DNA of 64,000 bases from Paracoccus shanxieyensis (GTDB lineage: Bacteria > Pseudomonadota > Alphaproteobacteria > Rhodobacterales > Rhodobacteraceae). The translations under genes were made by a program, and so were the position numbers. The DNA lies in the NCBI RefSeq assembly GCF_009711265.1, contig NZ_WMII01000005.1, positions 62,001-126,000 of the forward strand, in the 5' to 3' direction. This document shows positions 17,129 to 26,060 of this stretch, piece after piece. The first letter of the stretch is position 1, and each line of letters opens with the position of its first letter. The notes beneath the pieces are model-generated. The model worked only from the letters and a program-made list of their open reading frames with translations. It had not been told where the DNA came from and did not search any database.

Positions 17129-18201
17129 TCCGCCATGTCCAGATCGTGGATCGGGCAGCGGTTGAAGCGGGCGCGGAACTGCGCCGATTGTTCATAGGGC
17201 AGGCGGCGGGCGCGGTTCACACCGCCCAGCGGGCGATGCGCCTGCAATCCGTTCCACGGGCTGAAGCGCATCCCCAGATCCACCTGATCGACCTGCGCCG
17301 GATCCAAGCTGTCCTGACGCGGCACCCGCAGCGTGGCGACCTGCGCGAAGGGGGCCTCATCCTCGTCCCAGATCTGGCTCGCATCCTCGATGGGTTGGCA
17401 GACGAGGTCGCGGGCCAGCTGCACCTCGAAGGCCCATTCCGCATCGAACCCCGCCATCGAGGCGCGGACATGCGCCCGGATCGGGCTGTCGCCGTCGCTG
17501 GTGTCGATCTTCTTGCCGGTCAGTTCTGTCAGATCGGCCGAAAGCGGCCGCAGCCGGAACTTCGCAACATGGTCGCCATAGCGGAAGGGCGTCGCGCTGA
17601 AATAGGTCTGGCCCAGCGGATGCACCTGCGGCGCGCCGCCGATCCCGGCAAGCGAGGCGCTTTCCGCCCCGACCCGGCCCAGTGCCGCATTCACCGTCTG
17701 CAGGATCTTTGACAGCAGCACCTTGCCGCCTTCGGCGCGGTCCGTCGTCGCGGCCAGCAGCTTCAGCTGCCGGGCAAAATCATGCGCGGTCGCCACGGCA
17801 AAGGCGGGGCCGTCGATCATCAGGAAGTCTTGCGCCTGCCCGATCGCACCATCCAGACGCGGGCCGCGCGCCTCCTCGACCTTCAGCGCGATGCCACGCG
17901 GAAGCGAGATCTTGTCGCTGAGCAGATCGCCCGGATTGGTCGAGACGCGCAGCCATGCGGGATGCGTGCCGGGCGTGGCAAACAGTCCCTGCCGCAGTTC
18001 CGCGGGCAAGCCCTCATGCACCTGCAGCGTCCCTTGCAGCACGGCATGCGCCTTGGCATGGACCGAGCGCACCGCATGGCCATAGTCGCGCGCCGTGGTC
18101 CGCAGGATATGGTCGAAGCTGTCCAGAAGAGACCGAACGGTGGCGGCTTCATCGCTGTCGATGGTTTCAAGATCGTCGGTATAGCGGACTGGCGCGGGCA
18201 T
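17125..18201 (-). CDS. catalase-family (SrpA-like) heme protein
   Basis: 358 aa, shorter than classical monofunctional catalases (about 480+). VRSVHAKAHAVLQG contains the distal-histidine motif, and RVSTNPGD and GQAQDFLMIDGPAF follow the catalase fold. I could not identify the usual heme-ligand tyrosine motif near the C-terminus. Start at ATG 18201 is supported by GGAGAG five nt upstream; an ATG five codons earlier is not. It is first gene of a pair with the YdeP-like oxidoreductase. Peroxidase or alkyl-hydroperoxide activity is known for some relatives; here it is inferred only. Confidence 0.85.
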   Translation of the reverse strand: MPAPVRYTDDLETIDSDEAATVRSLLDSFDHILRTTARDYGHAVRSVHAKAHAVLQGTLQVHEGLPAELRQGLFATPGTHPAWLRVSTNPGDLLSDKISLPRGIALKVEEARGPRLDGAIGQAQDFLMIDGPAFAVATAHDFARQLKLLAATTDRAEGGKVLLSKILQTVNAALGRVGAESASLAGIGGAPQVHPLGQTYFSATPFRYGDHVAKFRLRPLSADLTELTGKKIDTSDGDSPIRAHVRASMAGFDAEWAFEVQLARDLVCQPIEDASQIWDEDEAPFAQVATLRVPRQDSLDPAQVDQVDLGMRFSPWNGLQAHRPLGGVNRARRLPYEQSAQFRARFNRCPIHDLDMAE

Positions 18202-18823
18202 CGGCTCTCCGATCATGCTGGCTGCAGGGCTTGGGCGATCTTGCCGCGCAGGGCGTCAGGCCACCTTGGGAAAACAACCGCGCCAGCAAGCGGGTTCCGG
18301 GTGATGTTTGTTAGTCGGGAGTGGGGCGCTTCAATCGGACGACGACTGATAGCGCGGGCATATCGCGGGACGCTTTATTTGCGGATCATCGCCCGGATGA
18401 TCTGGCGCGCGTCTGCGGCGTCCTTCCTCAAGGCTTCGATCTCGGATTCTGTCAACTGGTTTGAATTTTGTGAGATATCGCGCTGCGGACCTTCCGAGCG
18501 CGGCAAAGCCTGCGGCAGATAGGCCGATTTCGGGGATCCATGTTTCTCACAAGGGCCGTACATCTTTCAGGCGTATTCTGGCGCGATACGTTATAACCGT
18601 CAACGCGACGCTGGATTGTCTTACGACACCGTTGGCAGCCGGGAAAGGGTTTGCCCTGTGTCAGCCTGTCGAGGAGGGGAGTCGTCCTGTCGCACCCGAT
18701 ATCAGCAATGTCTTGCAAAGCAGCTGCCAAACCAGATGCTCAATGACAGCGCCCGTGGCAGACCCGGTGATTTATCCCAAGTCCCCAGCCCCGGTCCGCA
18801 AACGCCCCCCCATATCGCCCTTT
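18202..18823. other. intergenic region of about 620 bp
   Basis: Less GC-rich than its surroundings and holding no clearly conserved gene. One weak small frame (18375-18563) is listed separately. Another minus-strand frame upstream of it (to about 18730) contains a CxxC pair (CQRC) but no recognisable family. It probably carries the promoter of the catalase/YdeP pair and perhaps gene debris. Confidence 0.4.
18375..18563 (-). CDS. hypothetical small protein (62 aa)
   Basis: A 62-codon frame with a charged, helix-prone C-terminus (SEIEALRKDAADARQII) that reads like a genuine protein end, while the N-terminal half looks random. The ribosome site is weak. It could be a small protein or the tail of a decayed gene. 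Confidence 0.3.
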   Translation of the reverse strand: MYGPCEKHGSPKSAYLPQALPRSEGPQRDISQNSNQLTESEIEALRKDAADARQIIRAMIRK

Positions 18824-20041
18824 TCAGAAAAACGCGCCGGTCGGGGGCAGGGCGCCGTTCAGGTAGTGGTCGCCGATGATGCGCTCTTTGTAGATGCGCG
18901 GGTTGTGCGCCGCGATCACCTTGATATTGCGCCAATGCCGGTCCAACGCGCGCGAGGCCGACACCCCGCTGCCCGAGGACACGTCGATCAGCAGGCTGGC
19001 AAGCTGGGCTGCGGTTTCGTCGACCACGACCTTTGCCTCGGCCGCGGCGATGCTGGCGGCAACCGACAGGCGCTGCGCATCGGGGGTCGCGGCCTTTTGC
19101 CATGCAAGGTCCAGCGCCTGCACGGCGCGGTCGGTCACGGCGAGGATGGCGGCACGATAGCCTGCGATGCGGCCGATCACCGCCTGCAATTCGGGCTCAT
19201 CCGCGGGGCGCTCGGCCAGCGCGTGATAGAAGTTGCGGCTGCGGCCCCGGACCAGGTTCAGCGCATCCAGCAGCACGCGGTTGACGATCCCCGAGATCAC
19301 CGTGGTCAGATAGATCTGATGAAAGGTGTAATGGTAAAGATAGGGCGCGTCGGGATCGGCCGCGGGCAGGTCGAACAGATCTTCGGGGCGGATCGCCACG
19401 CGGTCGAAGACCGTCCTGCCCGAGCCGGTCAGCCTTTGGCCAAAGCCGTCCCAGTCATCTTCCAGCACGACACCGGGGGCGGTCGTCGGAATAAAGAACT
19501 GCCGCACCGCGCCGTGCGGATCGATGGCAGAGGCGAACAGATGGTCGGCATAGATATTGCCGGTCGAATAGATCTTGGTGCCTGACACCCGGTAGCCGTC
19601 GCCGTCAGGTTCCAGCACCGCCGCCGGGATCTGGCTGCGCCCGCCTGCGGCACTGGTGGTCTGTTCCGAAAACGCCACGCCGAACATGCGATTGGCCCGC
19701 GCCAGGTCCAGCACATGTCGGGAAAAGCCGTGGTTTTCGGTTTTCAGATGATGCTCGACCGCGAAAAAGTGGTTGCGGAAGACATGCGCGATATTGGGAT
19801 CGGCCGTCGCCAGATCGCGGGCCAGCGCGAAAAGCTCGGGCAGGGTCGTGCCGTTCAGGCGCAGGGCGGCAAAGCCGCGCCGCTTCAGTTCGGCGGTTTC
19901 GTCAAAGATCGGGCGGCGGGCAACATCCCGCGCCGCCGCACCATCGGCGAAGTCCTGAAACAGCGCGTCAAAGCCCAGCCGCCGCGTGACGGGGGCCCAG
20001 TCTGGCGTGGTCACGCCGGTGATGAAATTCGTGTGTCGCAT
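18824..20041 (-). CDS. acyl-CoA dehydrogenase-fold monooxygenase (SfnB/DszC-like)
   Basis: 405 aa, acyl-CoA dehydrogenase fold. The central FMN/FAD region FGVAFSEQTTSAAGG and VSGTKIYSTGNIYADH, and the C-terminal IKVIAAHNPRIYKER, are typical of the flavin-dependent sulfur-compound oxygenases and SfnB-like proteins, not of fatty-acid dehydrogenases. It lies in one run with an NtaA/DszA-type monooxygenase and a sulfonate-type ABC transporter, so a role in liberating sulfur from an organic sulfur compound is likely. No flavin reductase is encoded nearby; one must be supplied from elsewhere if it is an oxygenase. Confidence 0.85.
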   Translation of the reverse strand: MRHTNFITGVTTPDWAPVTRRLGFDALFQDFADGAAARDVARRPIFDETAELKRRGFAALRLNGTTLPELFALARDLATADPNIAHVFRNHFFAVEHHLKTENHGFSRHVLDLARANRMFGVAFSEQTTSAAGGRSQIPAAVLEPDGDGYRVSGTKIYSTGNIYADHLFASAIDPHGAVRQFFIPTTAPGVVLEDDWDGFGQRLTGSGRTVFDRVAIRPEDLFDLPAADPDAPYLYHYTFHQIYLTTVISGIVNRVLLDALNLVRGRSRNFYHALAERPADEPELQAVIGRIAGYRAAILAVTDRAVQALDLAWQKAATPDAQRLSVAASIAAAEAKVVVDETAAQLASLLIDVSSGSGVSASRALDRHWRNIKVIAAHNPRIYKERIIGDHYLNGALPPTGAFF

Positions 20042-20045
20042 GGCC

Positions 20046-21395
20046 TTAGTCCCTTGTTCCGGTGCGGCGCGTGGCCAGATCGCGCGGGTCTGTATAGCGC
20101 GCCAGCCCCAGATGATCGCGCAGCGTGCGGCCTTCGTAGCGGGTGCGGAACCGGCCGCGCTTTTGCAAGATCGGGATCAGGTGATCCACGATGTCCTCAA
20201 GCCCCGAGGTCTGCACGTCGATGTTCAGGTTGAAGCCATCCGCCGCATCGCCGTCGATCCAGCGCAGAATGTCGTCGGCCACCTGTTCGGGCGTGCCGAC
20301 CACCATCCGGTGCCCGCCGATGATATTGGACAGCGCCGCCTGCCGCGCCGTCCAGTTCGCGGGCCGGGCTTCGGACAGGATCTGCGCCCGTGGCCAGCGC
20401 GAGGCGATGGGCACATTGGGCTCGGCCCGGTCGATCAGATCGAAGGGCAGCACCCGATCCAGCGGAATGTCATCCGGCGTCAGCCCGAAATGCCGCGCCA
20501 GTTCGCCATGCAGAAAACCGATATCCAGCCCGGCATCCAGATCGGCCTTGCGGCGCTGCGCCTCGGCCTCGGTGCTGCCAAGGATCGGGAACAGGCCGGG
20601 CATGACCAGCAGTTGCGACGGATCGCGGCCATTGGCGCGGGCCAGCGCCTTGACATCGGCGAAGAATTTCTGCCCGCCTTGCAGCGTGCGCTGCCCGGTG
20701 AACAGCGCATCGGCATAGCGCGCGCCAAAGGCCTTGCTGTCCTCGGACTGGCCAGCCTGAAAGATCACCGGACGGCCCTGCGGCGGCACGGTGGCCGACA
20801 GGCTGCCGCGCGCCCGGAAATGGCGCCCCTGCACGTCGATGGGGCGCAGGCGGCGTTCATCGACGAATACATCGCCACTGGCCACCACCGCATCCTGCGG
20901 CACGGAATCCCACAGCCCGGTGACGATCTCGGCGAATTCTCTGGCGCGCTGGTAACGCTCGTCCTGACTGAAGCCCTTGTCCAGACCGTAAGCGTCCAGC
21001 GCCACCGGCGTCTGGCTGGTGATGATGTTCCACGCCGCCCGCCCCTTCGAGATATGGTCCAGCGAGGCGATCTGGCGCGCCACCACATAGGGATGGCCGA
21101 AGATGGTCGAGGTCGTCGCCACCAGCCCGATATGGTCGGTCTGCTGCGACAGCCCCGACAGCAGCGTCACCGGATCCAGCGCGCGCCATGGCCGGGTAAA
21201 GCTTTCCTCGACCAGACCGCCGGGGCCGTCGGCCAGAAACAGCGCGTCGATCAGGCCGCGTTCTGCGACTTTGGCGATGCGGATGAAGGCGTCGATATCG
21301 GTCGAGAGCGTTGCTGCATCGGGCAGCGTCTTCCACGCGGCGTCGTGGCGGCCCGAGGCCAGCACGTTGACGCCAAGGCGGACAGGTCTGGCCAT
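20046..21395 (-). CDS. LLM-class flavin-dependent monooxygenase (NtaA/SnaA/DszA family)
   Basis: 449-aa TIM-barrel FMNH2-dependent monooxygenase. Hallmarks are GLIDALFLADGPGG, STIFGHPYVVARQIASLD and GRAAWNIITSQ, the last diagnostic for the NtaA/DszA/DmoA group rather than SsuD. Cofactor is reduced FMN from a separate reductase. It sits between the SfnB/DszC-like gene (5 bp downstream) and the binding protein of an SsuABC-type importer, suggesting oxidation of an imported sulfone, sulfonate or similar. Exact substrate cannot be read from sequence. Confidence 0.88.
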   Translation of the reverse strand: MARPVRLGVNVLASGRHDAAWKTLPDAATLSTDIDAFIRIAKVAERGLIDALFLADGPGGLVEESFTRPWRALDPVTLLSGLSQQTDHIGLVATTSTIFGHPYVVARQIASLDHISKGRAAWNIITSQTPVALDAYGLDKGFSQDERYQRAREFAEIVTGLWDSVPQDAVVASGDVFVDERRLRPIDVQGRHFRARGSLSATVPPQGRPVIFQAGQSEDSKAFGARYADALFTGQRTLQGGQKFFADVKALARANGRDPSQLLVMPGLFPILGSTEAEAQRRKADLDAGLDIGFLHGELARHFGLTPDDIPLDRVLPFDLIDRAEPNVPIASRWPRAQILSEARPANWTARQAALSNIIGGHRMVVGTPEQVADDILRWIDGDAADGFNLNIDVQTSGLEDIVDHLIPILQKRGRFRTRYEGRTLRDHLGLARYTDPRDLATRRTGTRD

Positions 21396-21398
21396 GGC

Positions 21399-22376
21399 TT
21401 ACCCCCTTACAACATGGTCGGCGACCGTGATGCGGCCCGGCAGGATCTGCCGATCGGACAACCAGTCGGCGGCGCGCTGGAACTGGGCCAGGAATTCGGC
21501 GTCATCCGCCTGATAAAACAGGTTCTGGCGGTGATAGCCGATCAGGTGATCGCGCACGGCGTCACTATACTGACCCTCGGCCTGCGCGATGGTTTCGGCC
21601 TCGGTGGGATGTTCGCTGATCCATTTGCCTTCGTTGCGATAGGCCTCGATGGTCGCGCGCAGCAGATCGGCATTCTCGGTCGCGAAGTCGCGCGTCGTCA
21701 CCAGACTGGAATAGTCGATCAGGAAATCCAGATCGGTGCCTTCAAAGAAGATGTCCTTGGCGTCGAACTGTTCGCGGGCGATGTCGACGGCAGGGGTCCA
21801 CATCGACCACGCATCGACCTTGCCCTGACCAAAGGCCGGGGCGGCATCGGGCGGGTTCAGATAGACCACTGTCACATCGTTGCGGCCAAGGCCGTGCTTT
21901 TCCAGCGCCGCAATCAACAGGAACTCGCCCAGACCCGAGCGGTTGACGGCGATGCTTTTGCCGCGCAGATCGGCCACGCTGTCGATGCCGCTGTCTTTCT
22001 TGACGATGATCGCCGTCGAGCGCGGCTTGTAGACATTGAACTGCGTAAAGACCAGGGGCGAGCCGGCAAGGATCGCGGCCAGCGCCGGCGTGGTGCTGCC
22101 CCAGAAGCCGAAATCGGCGCTGCCGCCCACCACGGCCTGCAGCGATGGCGCGTGGTTCGGGAAGGGGCCGACCCATTCCACCTTGATGTCTTTTGCGGCC
22201 AGTTCCTTGGCGAATTCTCCGCGCTGCTTGGCAATCAGCGGCAGACCGCCCCGGCCCCAGCCAAGGCGCACGGTATCGGTCGTGCGCGCCCGTGCGGTCA
22301 GCGGCGGCAGGCCGACAAGCGCCGCCGCGCCGAACGCGGCGGTCGCCTGAAGAAGATTGCGTCTGTTGATCGTCAT
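21399..22376 (-). CDS. ssuA: aliphatic sulfonate-type ABC transporter binding protein (SsuA-like)
   Basis: About 325 aa. The start at ATG 22376 (GGAG six nt upstream) gives a Tat-like signal MTINRRNLLQATAAFG. The mature part has VRLGWGRGGLPLIAKQRGE, DFGFWGSTTPALAA and WTPAVDIAREQFDAKD, typical of SsuA/TauA/NrtA-type receptors. It opens toward the monooxygenase genes and is followed upstream by the matching ATPase and permease genes. Ligand is an organosulfur compound by context. Confidence 0.87.
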   Translation of the reverse strand: MTINRRNLLQATAAFGAAALVGLPPLTARARTTDTVRLGWGRGGLPLIAKQRGEFAKELAAKDIKVEWVGPFPNHAPSLQAVVGGSADFGFWGSTTPALAAILAGSPLVFTQFNVYKPRSTAIIVKKDSGIDSVADLRGKSIAVNRSGLGEFLLIAALEKHGLGRNDVTVVYLNPPDAAPAFGQGKVDAWSMWTPAVDIAREQFDAKDIFFEGTDLDFLIDYSSLVTTRDFATENADLLRATIEAYRNEGKWISEHPTEAETIAQAEGQYSDAVRDHLIGYHRQNLFYQADDAEFLAQFQRAADWLSDRQILPGRITVADHVVRG

Positions 22377-22448
22377 GTCCGTCTCCGCAAGGCAAGGCTG
22401 CGCCATTCGGGCAAGCCCGTGTTTTGAAAAAGGGGGTGTGGGTCGGCG

Positions 22449-23126
22449 TCAGGCGGCGCGGGTGTCGCTTTCGACGCCAAGTTCCTTCAGCAGAACCTCG
22501 CGCAGGCCGGTGCTGCCCCTGACCTGATACGAGGCGGCGATCCGCCCGGCCCGCATCACCAGAATACGGTCGGCAATCGCCACGGCTTCGTCCACATCAT
22601 GCGTCACCAGCAGTACGCCGGGCCGGTGCAGTGCGACCAGTTCGCGGATCAGCACATGCATCTTGATGCGGGTCAGCGCATCCAGCGCGGCAAAGGGTTC
22701 ATCCAGCAGCAAGAGCTTCGGTTCCCTGACCAGAGCCCGCGCCAAGGCGACCCGCTGCGCCTGCCCGCCCGAGAGGTTGCGCGGCCAGTCCTCTTCGCGT
22801 CCGGCAAGGCCAACCTCGCCCAGCACGGCCACGGCGGCCTTGCGGCCCTCGGGCGTTTCGATGCCCAAGGCCACGTTCTGCCACAGCGGCGTCCATGGCA
22901 GCAGGCGGTGTTCCTGAAAGACGACCGCGGGCTTGCCCGGCGCGTCGATATGGCCGCCGTCAATCGGGTCCAGCCCGGCCAGCGCCCGCAGCAGCGTGGT
23001 CTTGCCACAACCGCTTTCGCCCAGCAGCGCCACGAATTCGCCTTCGTCGATGCGCAGGTCAAGGTTGTCGATCACCACACGGTCGCCATACTGGCGGCGC
23101 AGGCCGCGCACGAAAACAGCGCTCAT
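22449..23126 (-). CDS. ssuB: sulfonate-type ABC transporter ATP-binding protein (SsuB-like)
   Basis: 225-aa ATPase with Walker A GESGCGKTT, signature LSGGQAQRVALARA and LLLLDEPFAALDALTR, the typical SsuB/TauB pattern. Start at ATG 23126 follows AAGGAGG at 6-nt spacing; upstream in-frame starts have no site. It lies directly after the permease gene and before the binding-protein gene. Confidence 0.88.
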   Translation of the reverse strand: MSAVFVRGLRRQYGDRVVIDNLDLRIDEGEFVALLGESGCGKTTLLRALAGLDPIDGGHIDAPGKPAVVFQEHRLLPWTPLWQNVALGIETPEGRKAAVAVLGEVGLAGREEDWPRNLSGGQAQRVALARALVREPKLLLLDEPFAALDALTRIKMHVLIRELVALHRPGVLLVTHDVDEAVAIADRILVMRAGRIAASYQVRGSTGLREVLLKELGVESDTRAA

Positions 23127-23127
23127 C

Positions 23128-23964
23128 TTATGCCTCCTTGGCATAGTTGGGATGCCAGCGCAGCAGCCGACGCTCCAGCAGCCGGGCCAGGCTGTCGGCG
23201 CCGACGCCGATCGCGGCATAGATCAGGATGGTCAGCACGATGACATTGGTTTGCAAAAATTCCCGCGCATCCATCGCCAGAAAGCCGATGCCCCGCGTGG
23301 TCGCGACGGTTTCGGCGATCACCAGCGCCAGCCATGCCACCGCCAGCGCATAGCGCACCCCGGTCAGGATCGACGGCATCGCGCCCGGCAGGATGATCCG
23401 GCGGATCGTGGCGTTCCACGACAGCCCGGTCACGCGCGCCAGTTCCAGCAGCTTCGGATCCACCTGACGAATGCCCAGCACGGTGTTGATATAGATGGGA
23501 AACATCACCGCCAGCGAAACCATGAAGATCTTGCCCGTCTCATCCACGCCGAACCAGACGATCACCAGCGGCAGCATGGCCAGAAACGGAATGGCACGGA
23601 TCATCTGGATAGAGCGGTCCAGCACCGCCTCGGCCAGCCGTGAAAAGCCGACCAGCACACCCAGCGCGAACCCGATGCCGCCGCCGATGGCAAAGCCCAC
23701 GGCGGCCCGCGCAAGGCTGGCGCCCAGATGCTGGAACAATGACCCATTCGCCAGCAAGCGCCAGCCGGTCGCGGCGACGGCGCTGGGGGCGGGCAGCACC
23801 TGCGGCGAAATCAGGCCCAGCCGGGATGCGGCCTCCCAGATCAGCAGAAAGCCGACCGGCGCCAGCCATGAGATGACGTTCAGCTGCACTAAGGTCAGCT
23901 TCGTCTTTTCGCGCTTGCGCGGCGCGGCGGTCAGCACCCTGTGTTCCGTAAGCTGAATGGTCAC
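23128..23964 (-). CDS. ssuC: sulfonate-type ABC transporter permease (SsuC-like)
   Basis: 278-aa inner-membrane permease with about six segments. The EAA loop region LLELARVTGLSWNATIRRIILPGAMPS region and the C-terminal WLALVIAETVATTRGIGF are characteristic of the SsuC/TauC family. Start is a GTG at 23964 preceded by AAGGA. First gene of the minus-strand operon ssuC-ssuB-ssuA-monooxygenase-monooxygenase; its promoter should lie in 23965-24226, shared with the divergent nitroreductase operon. I saw no clear regulator site there. Confidence 0.87.
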   Translation of the reverse strand: MTIQLTEHRVLTAAPRKREKTKLTLVQLNVISWLAPVGFLLIWEAASRLGLISPQVLPAPSAVAATGWRLLANGSLFQHLGASLARAAVGFAIGGGIGFALGVLVGFSRLAEAVLDRSIQMIRAIPFLAMLPLVIVWFGVDETGKIFMVSLAVMFPIYINTVLGIRQVDPKLLELARVTGLSWNATIRRIILPGAMPSILTGVRYALAVAWLALVIAETVATTRGIGFLAMDAREFLQTNVIVLTILIYAAIGVGADSLARLLERRLLRWHPNYAKEA

Positions 23965-24226
23965 AACATCCGTTCCTTCCCGACGCCTGTATTACACGAC
24001 TGATCTTATCGTTTTAAGAAATCACAGTTCTGCGCCGTTCGCGATTCTCTATTGCGGCGGGAAAGCAGTCGAAATCTTCTGCGCTGCCGAAGGTGCGGGG
24101 AACAGTTCTGGCGTTGCACCGCGCGAACCGACAGAACGCGGCGTCTGGACATCGCGGCTTTCGGGACGGTAGCATCCGCCACCCCAGATCCGGACAAAAC
24201 TCCGGGAAAAAGCAGACATATCGCCC

Positions 24227-24907
24227 GTGCAGAACCCGATCCCAGACCTTCTTGAGCAGCGCAGATCCTGCCGCGCGTTCCTGTCCGATCCGGTCCCTCT
24301 GGCCGATCTTGAACGCATCCTGTCAGCGGCGCGGCGGGCGCCAAGCGGTGCGAACCTGCAGCCCGGCCGCTTTCATGTCCTGACCCAGGAACCGCTGGCC
24401 CTGTTGCGCGACACCCTGTCCGGCGTGGCGCATCAGCCGCCCGAGCCCGGCGAATACAGCTATTTTCCCCAGCCCCTGCCGCCGGTCCTGCGCGCGCGGC
24501 AACATGCGGCGGGCCATGCGCTGTATCGCACCCTTGGCATCGAGCGGCGCGACTTTGCCGGAAGGCAGGCGCAGTTCGCCAGAAACTATGCCTTTTTCGA
24601 CGCCCCGGTCGGCATCGTCGTCACCATCGACAAGGGGCTTGGCGCGGGCTGTTTCATGGATCTGGGCATGTGCCTGATGGCCTTGATGCTTCAGGCGGAT
24701 AGCATGGGCTATGGCACTTGCGGCATTGGCGCCTTGGCAAATCATGGCCGTCTGACCCACCGCACGCTTGGCCTGCCCGAGTCCGAGATCGTGGTCTGCG
24801 GCATCGCGCTGGGGCGGCCCGACCGGCAGGCGGCCGTCAACGGCCTGCGCACCCAGCGGGCCGAACTGGCGGAATACGCCACATTCCGGGGCTTTGGGAA
24901 GGGCTAA
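24227..24907 (+). CDS. nitroreductase-family flavoprotein
   Basis: 226-aa FMN-dependent nitroreductase-family protein. RRSCRAFLSDPVPL near the N-terminus and ARRAPSGANLQPGRFHVL are FMN-binding hallmarks; GIVVTIDKGLGAGCFMDLG and GYGTCGIGALANHG follow the fold. The start is a GTG at 24227 with only a weak ribosome site. It is the first gene of a compact operon with an acyl-adenylating enzyme (4 bp downstream) and a thiolase. Reduction of an enoyl, nitro or quinone-like group on a CoA- or carrier-linked intermediate is possible, but not shown. Confidence 0.88.
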   Translation: MQNPIPDLLEQRRSCRAFLSDPVPLADLERILSAARRAPSGANLQPGRFHVLTQEPLALLRDTLSGVAHQPPEPGEYSYFPQPLPPVLRARQHAAGHALYRTLGIERRDFAGRQAQFARNYAFFDAPVGIVVTIDKGLGAGCFMDLGMCLMALMLQADSMGYGTCGIGALANHGRLTHRTLGLPESEIVVCGIALGRPDRQAAVNGLRTQRAELAEYATFRGFGKG

Positions 24908-24911
24908 GCCG

Positions 24912-26060
24912 ATGGCCGCCGCACAGATCTATCTGGGAAAGACCCGGGTTCTGCCCGACACCGCCGGTCCGGGCGCGGCGGCATTGCGGACGCTGCTGGC
25001 ATGTCTGGACAAGGACGCGGCGTTTCGCGTCCAGCCGGACGCGCCCTTCATCCGCAAGCTGAAGGGCACGCCCGCCATCGAATGCTGCACCTCGGGCAGT
25101 TCCGGTCAGCCTAAGATCATCCGGCGCAGCCTGCAATCCTGGCGGCTGAGCTTTGCCGTCAACCGAGATCTGTTCGGCTTTTCCGTGGTGGACCGGGCGG
25201 CGGTCTTTGGTGCGCTCAGCCATTCGCTGACGGTCTATGGCATTGCCGAGGCGTCGCATTGCGGCATGGGGCTGCATGTTCTGCACGGGCTTCGCCCCAG
25301 AACCCAGCTTGACCAGATCCGCCAGCATCAGATCAGCGTGCTTTACGCAACGCCCACGCAGTTGCGGATGCTGTCCGGGGCTTCGGCCCCCGGCGTGCGT
25401 CTTGTGCTGTGCGGTGGCGGCGCGCTGGACGCTGCGACAGATGCGCAGGTGCGGCAGATGTTTCCCCGTGCGGATCTGCGGGCGTTTTACGGCGCCTCGG
25501 AGACAAGCTTCATCACCCTGACAGATGCGCAGACGCCTGCCGGTTCGGTCGGGCGCGCCTATCCCGGTGTCACGCTGCAGATCCGCGCCCGGCAGGGCGA
25601 CGCGGGCGAAGTCTGGGTGAAAAGCCCCTATCTGTTCGACCGCTATGTGCAGGGGGACAGCCGCGCCACCCGCCGCGACGGCGAATACATGACCGTCGGA
25701 GAAATCGGGCGGCTGGACGCACAGGGCTGTCTTTTCCTGCTGGGCCGGCAGGACAGAATGGTCACCATCGCCGATCGGAACGTGCATCCCGAGGCGCTGG
25801 AGCAGCTTCTGGCGGGCCTGCTGCCCGACCGGCTTTGCGTCGTCACGACCGTGCCCGACGATCAGCGCGGGCATGTTCTGATGGCCTATATCGAAACGGG
25901 CGACGCGGCCCCGGAGGAAGGCTGGCTGCGCCGACAGATCCTGTCCGGTCTGGGCGCGGCGATGGTCCCGCGCAAGATCATCTGGGTAGATCGCCTGCCG
26001 GTCCTGCCCTCGGGCAAGCCCGATCTGTCGCGGCTGTCGCGGGTCTGTCCATGGCCCTGA
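24912..26060 (+). CDS. acyl-adenylating enzyme (AMP-binding, short acyl-CoA synthetase)
   Basis: 382 aa, shorter than normal acyl-CoA synthetases (500+) because only about 55 residues precede the phosphate loop CTSGSSGQPKII at about 59-70. Later motifs are intact: FYGASETSFIT (A5), GEYMTVGEIGRLD (A7), LLGRQDRMVTIADRN (A8) and PSGKPDLSRL with the catalytic lysine (A10). So it should adenylate an acid but lacks most of the N-terminal subdomain. Between nitroreductase and thiolase genes, overlapping the latter by 10 nt. B. subtilis yhfT, next to thiolase yhfS and a bioY gene, is a known comparable pairing. Confidence 0.85.
   Translation: MAAAQIYLGKTRVLPDTAGPGAAALRTLLACLDKDAAFRVQPDAPFIRKLKGTPAIECCTSGSSGQPKIIRRSLQSWRLSFAVNRDLFGFSVVDRAAVFGALSHSLTVYGIAEASHCGMGLHVLHGLRPRTQLDQIRQHQISVLYATPTQLRMLSGASAPGVRLVLCGGGALDAATDAQVRQMFPRADLRAFYGASETSFITLTDAQTPAGSVGRAYPGVTLQIRARQGDAGEVWVKSPYLFDRYVQGDSRATRRDGEYMTVGEIGRLDAQGCLFLLGRQDRMVTIADRNVHPEALEQLLAGLLPDRLCVVTTVPDDQRGHVLMAYIETGDAAPEEGWLRRQILSGLGAAMVPRKIIWVDRLPVLPSGKPDLSRLSRVCPWP

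Noticed and set aside
18452..18730. Zinc-ribbon-like small gene with a CxxC motif
   Set aside because: Only one clear CxxC pair, no matching second pair, no ribosome site, and no family resemblance.
19986..22427. An 813-codon open frame antisense to the monooxygenase and SsuA genes
   Set aside because: Its product is rich in Arg, Gln, His and Gly with no domain pattern, while the opposite strand encodes well-conserved proteins. High GC makes such antisense frames common here (likewise 3289-4938, 6114-7703, 43030-45189 and 48551-50029).
23965..24226. BioR-type operator before the nitroreductase operon
   Set aside because: A biotin link suggested a TTATNNATAA-like site, but only a loosely similar TTATCGTTTTAAG is present, which does not match.
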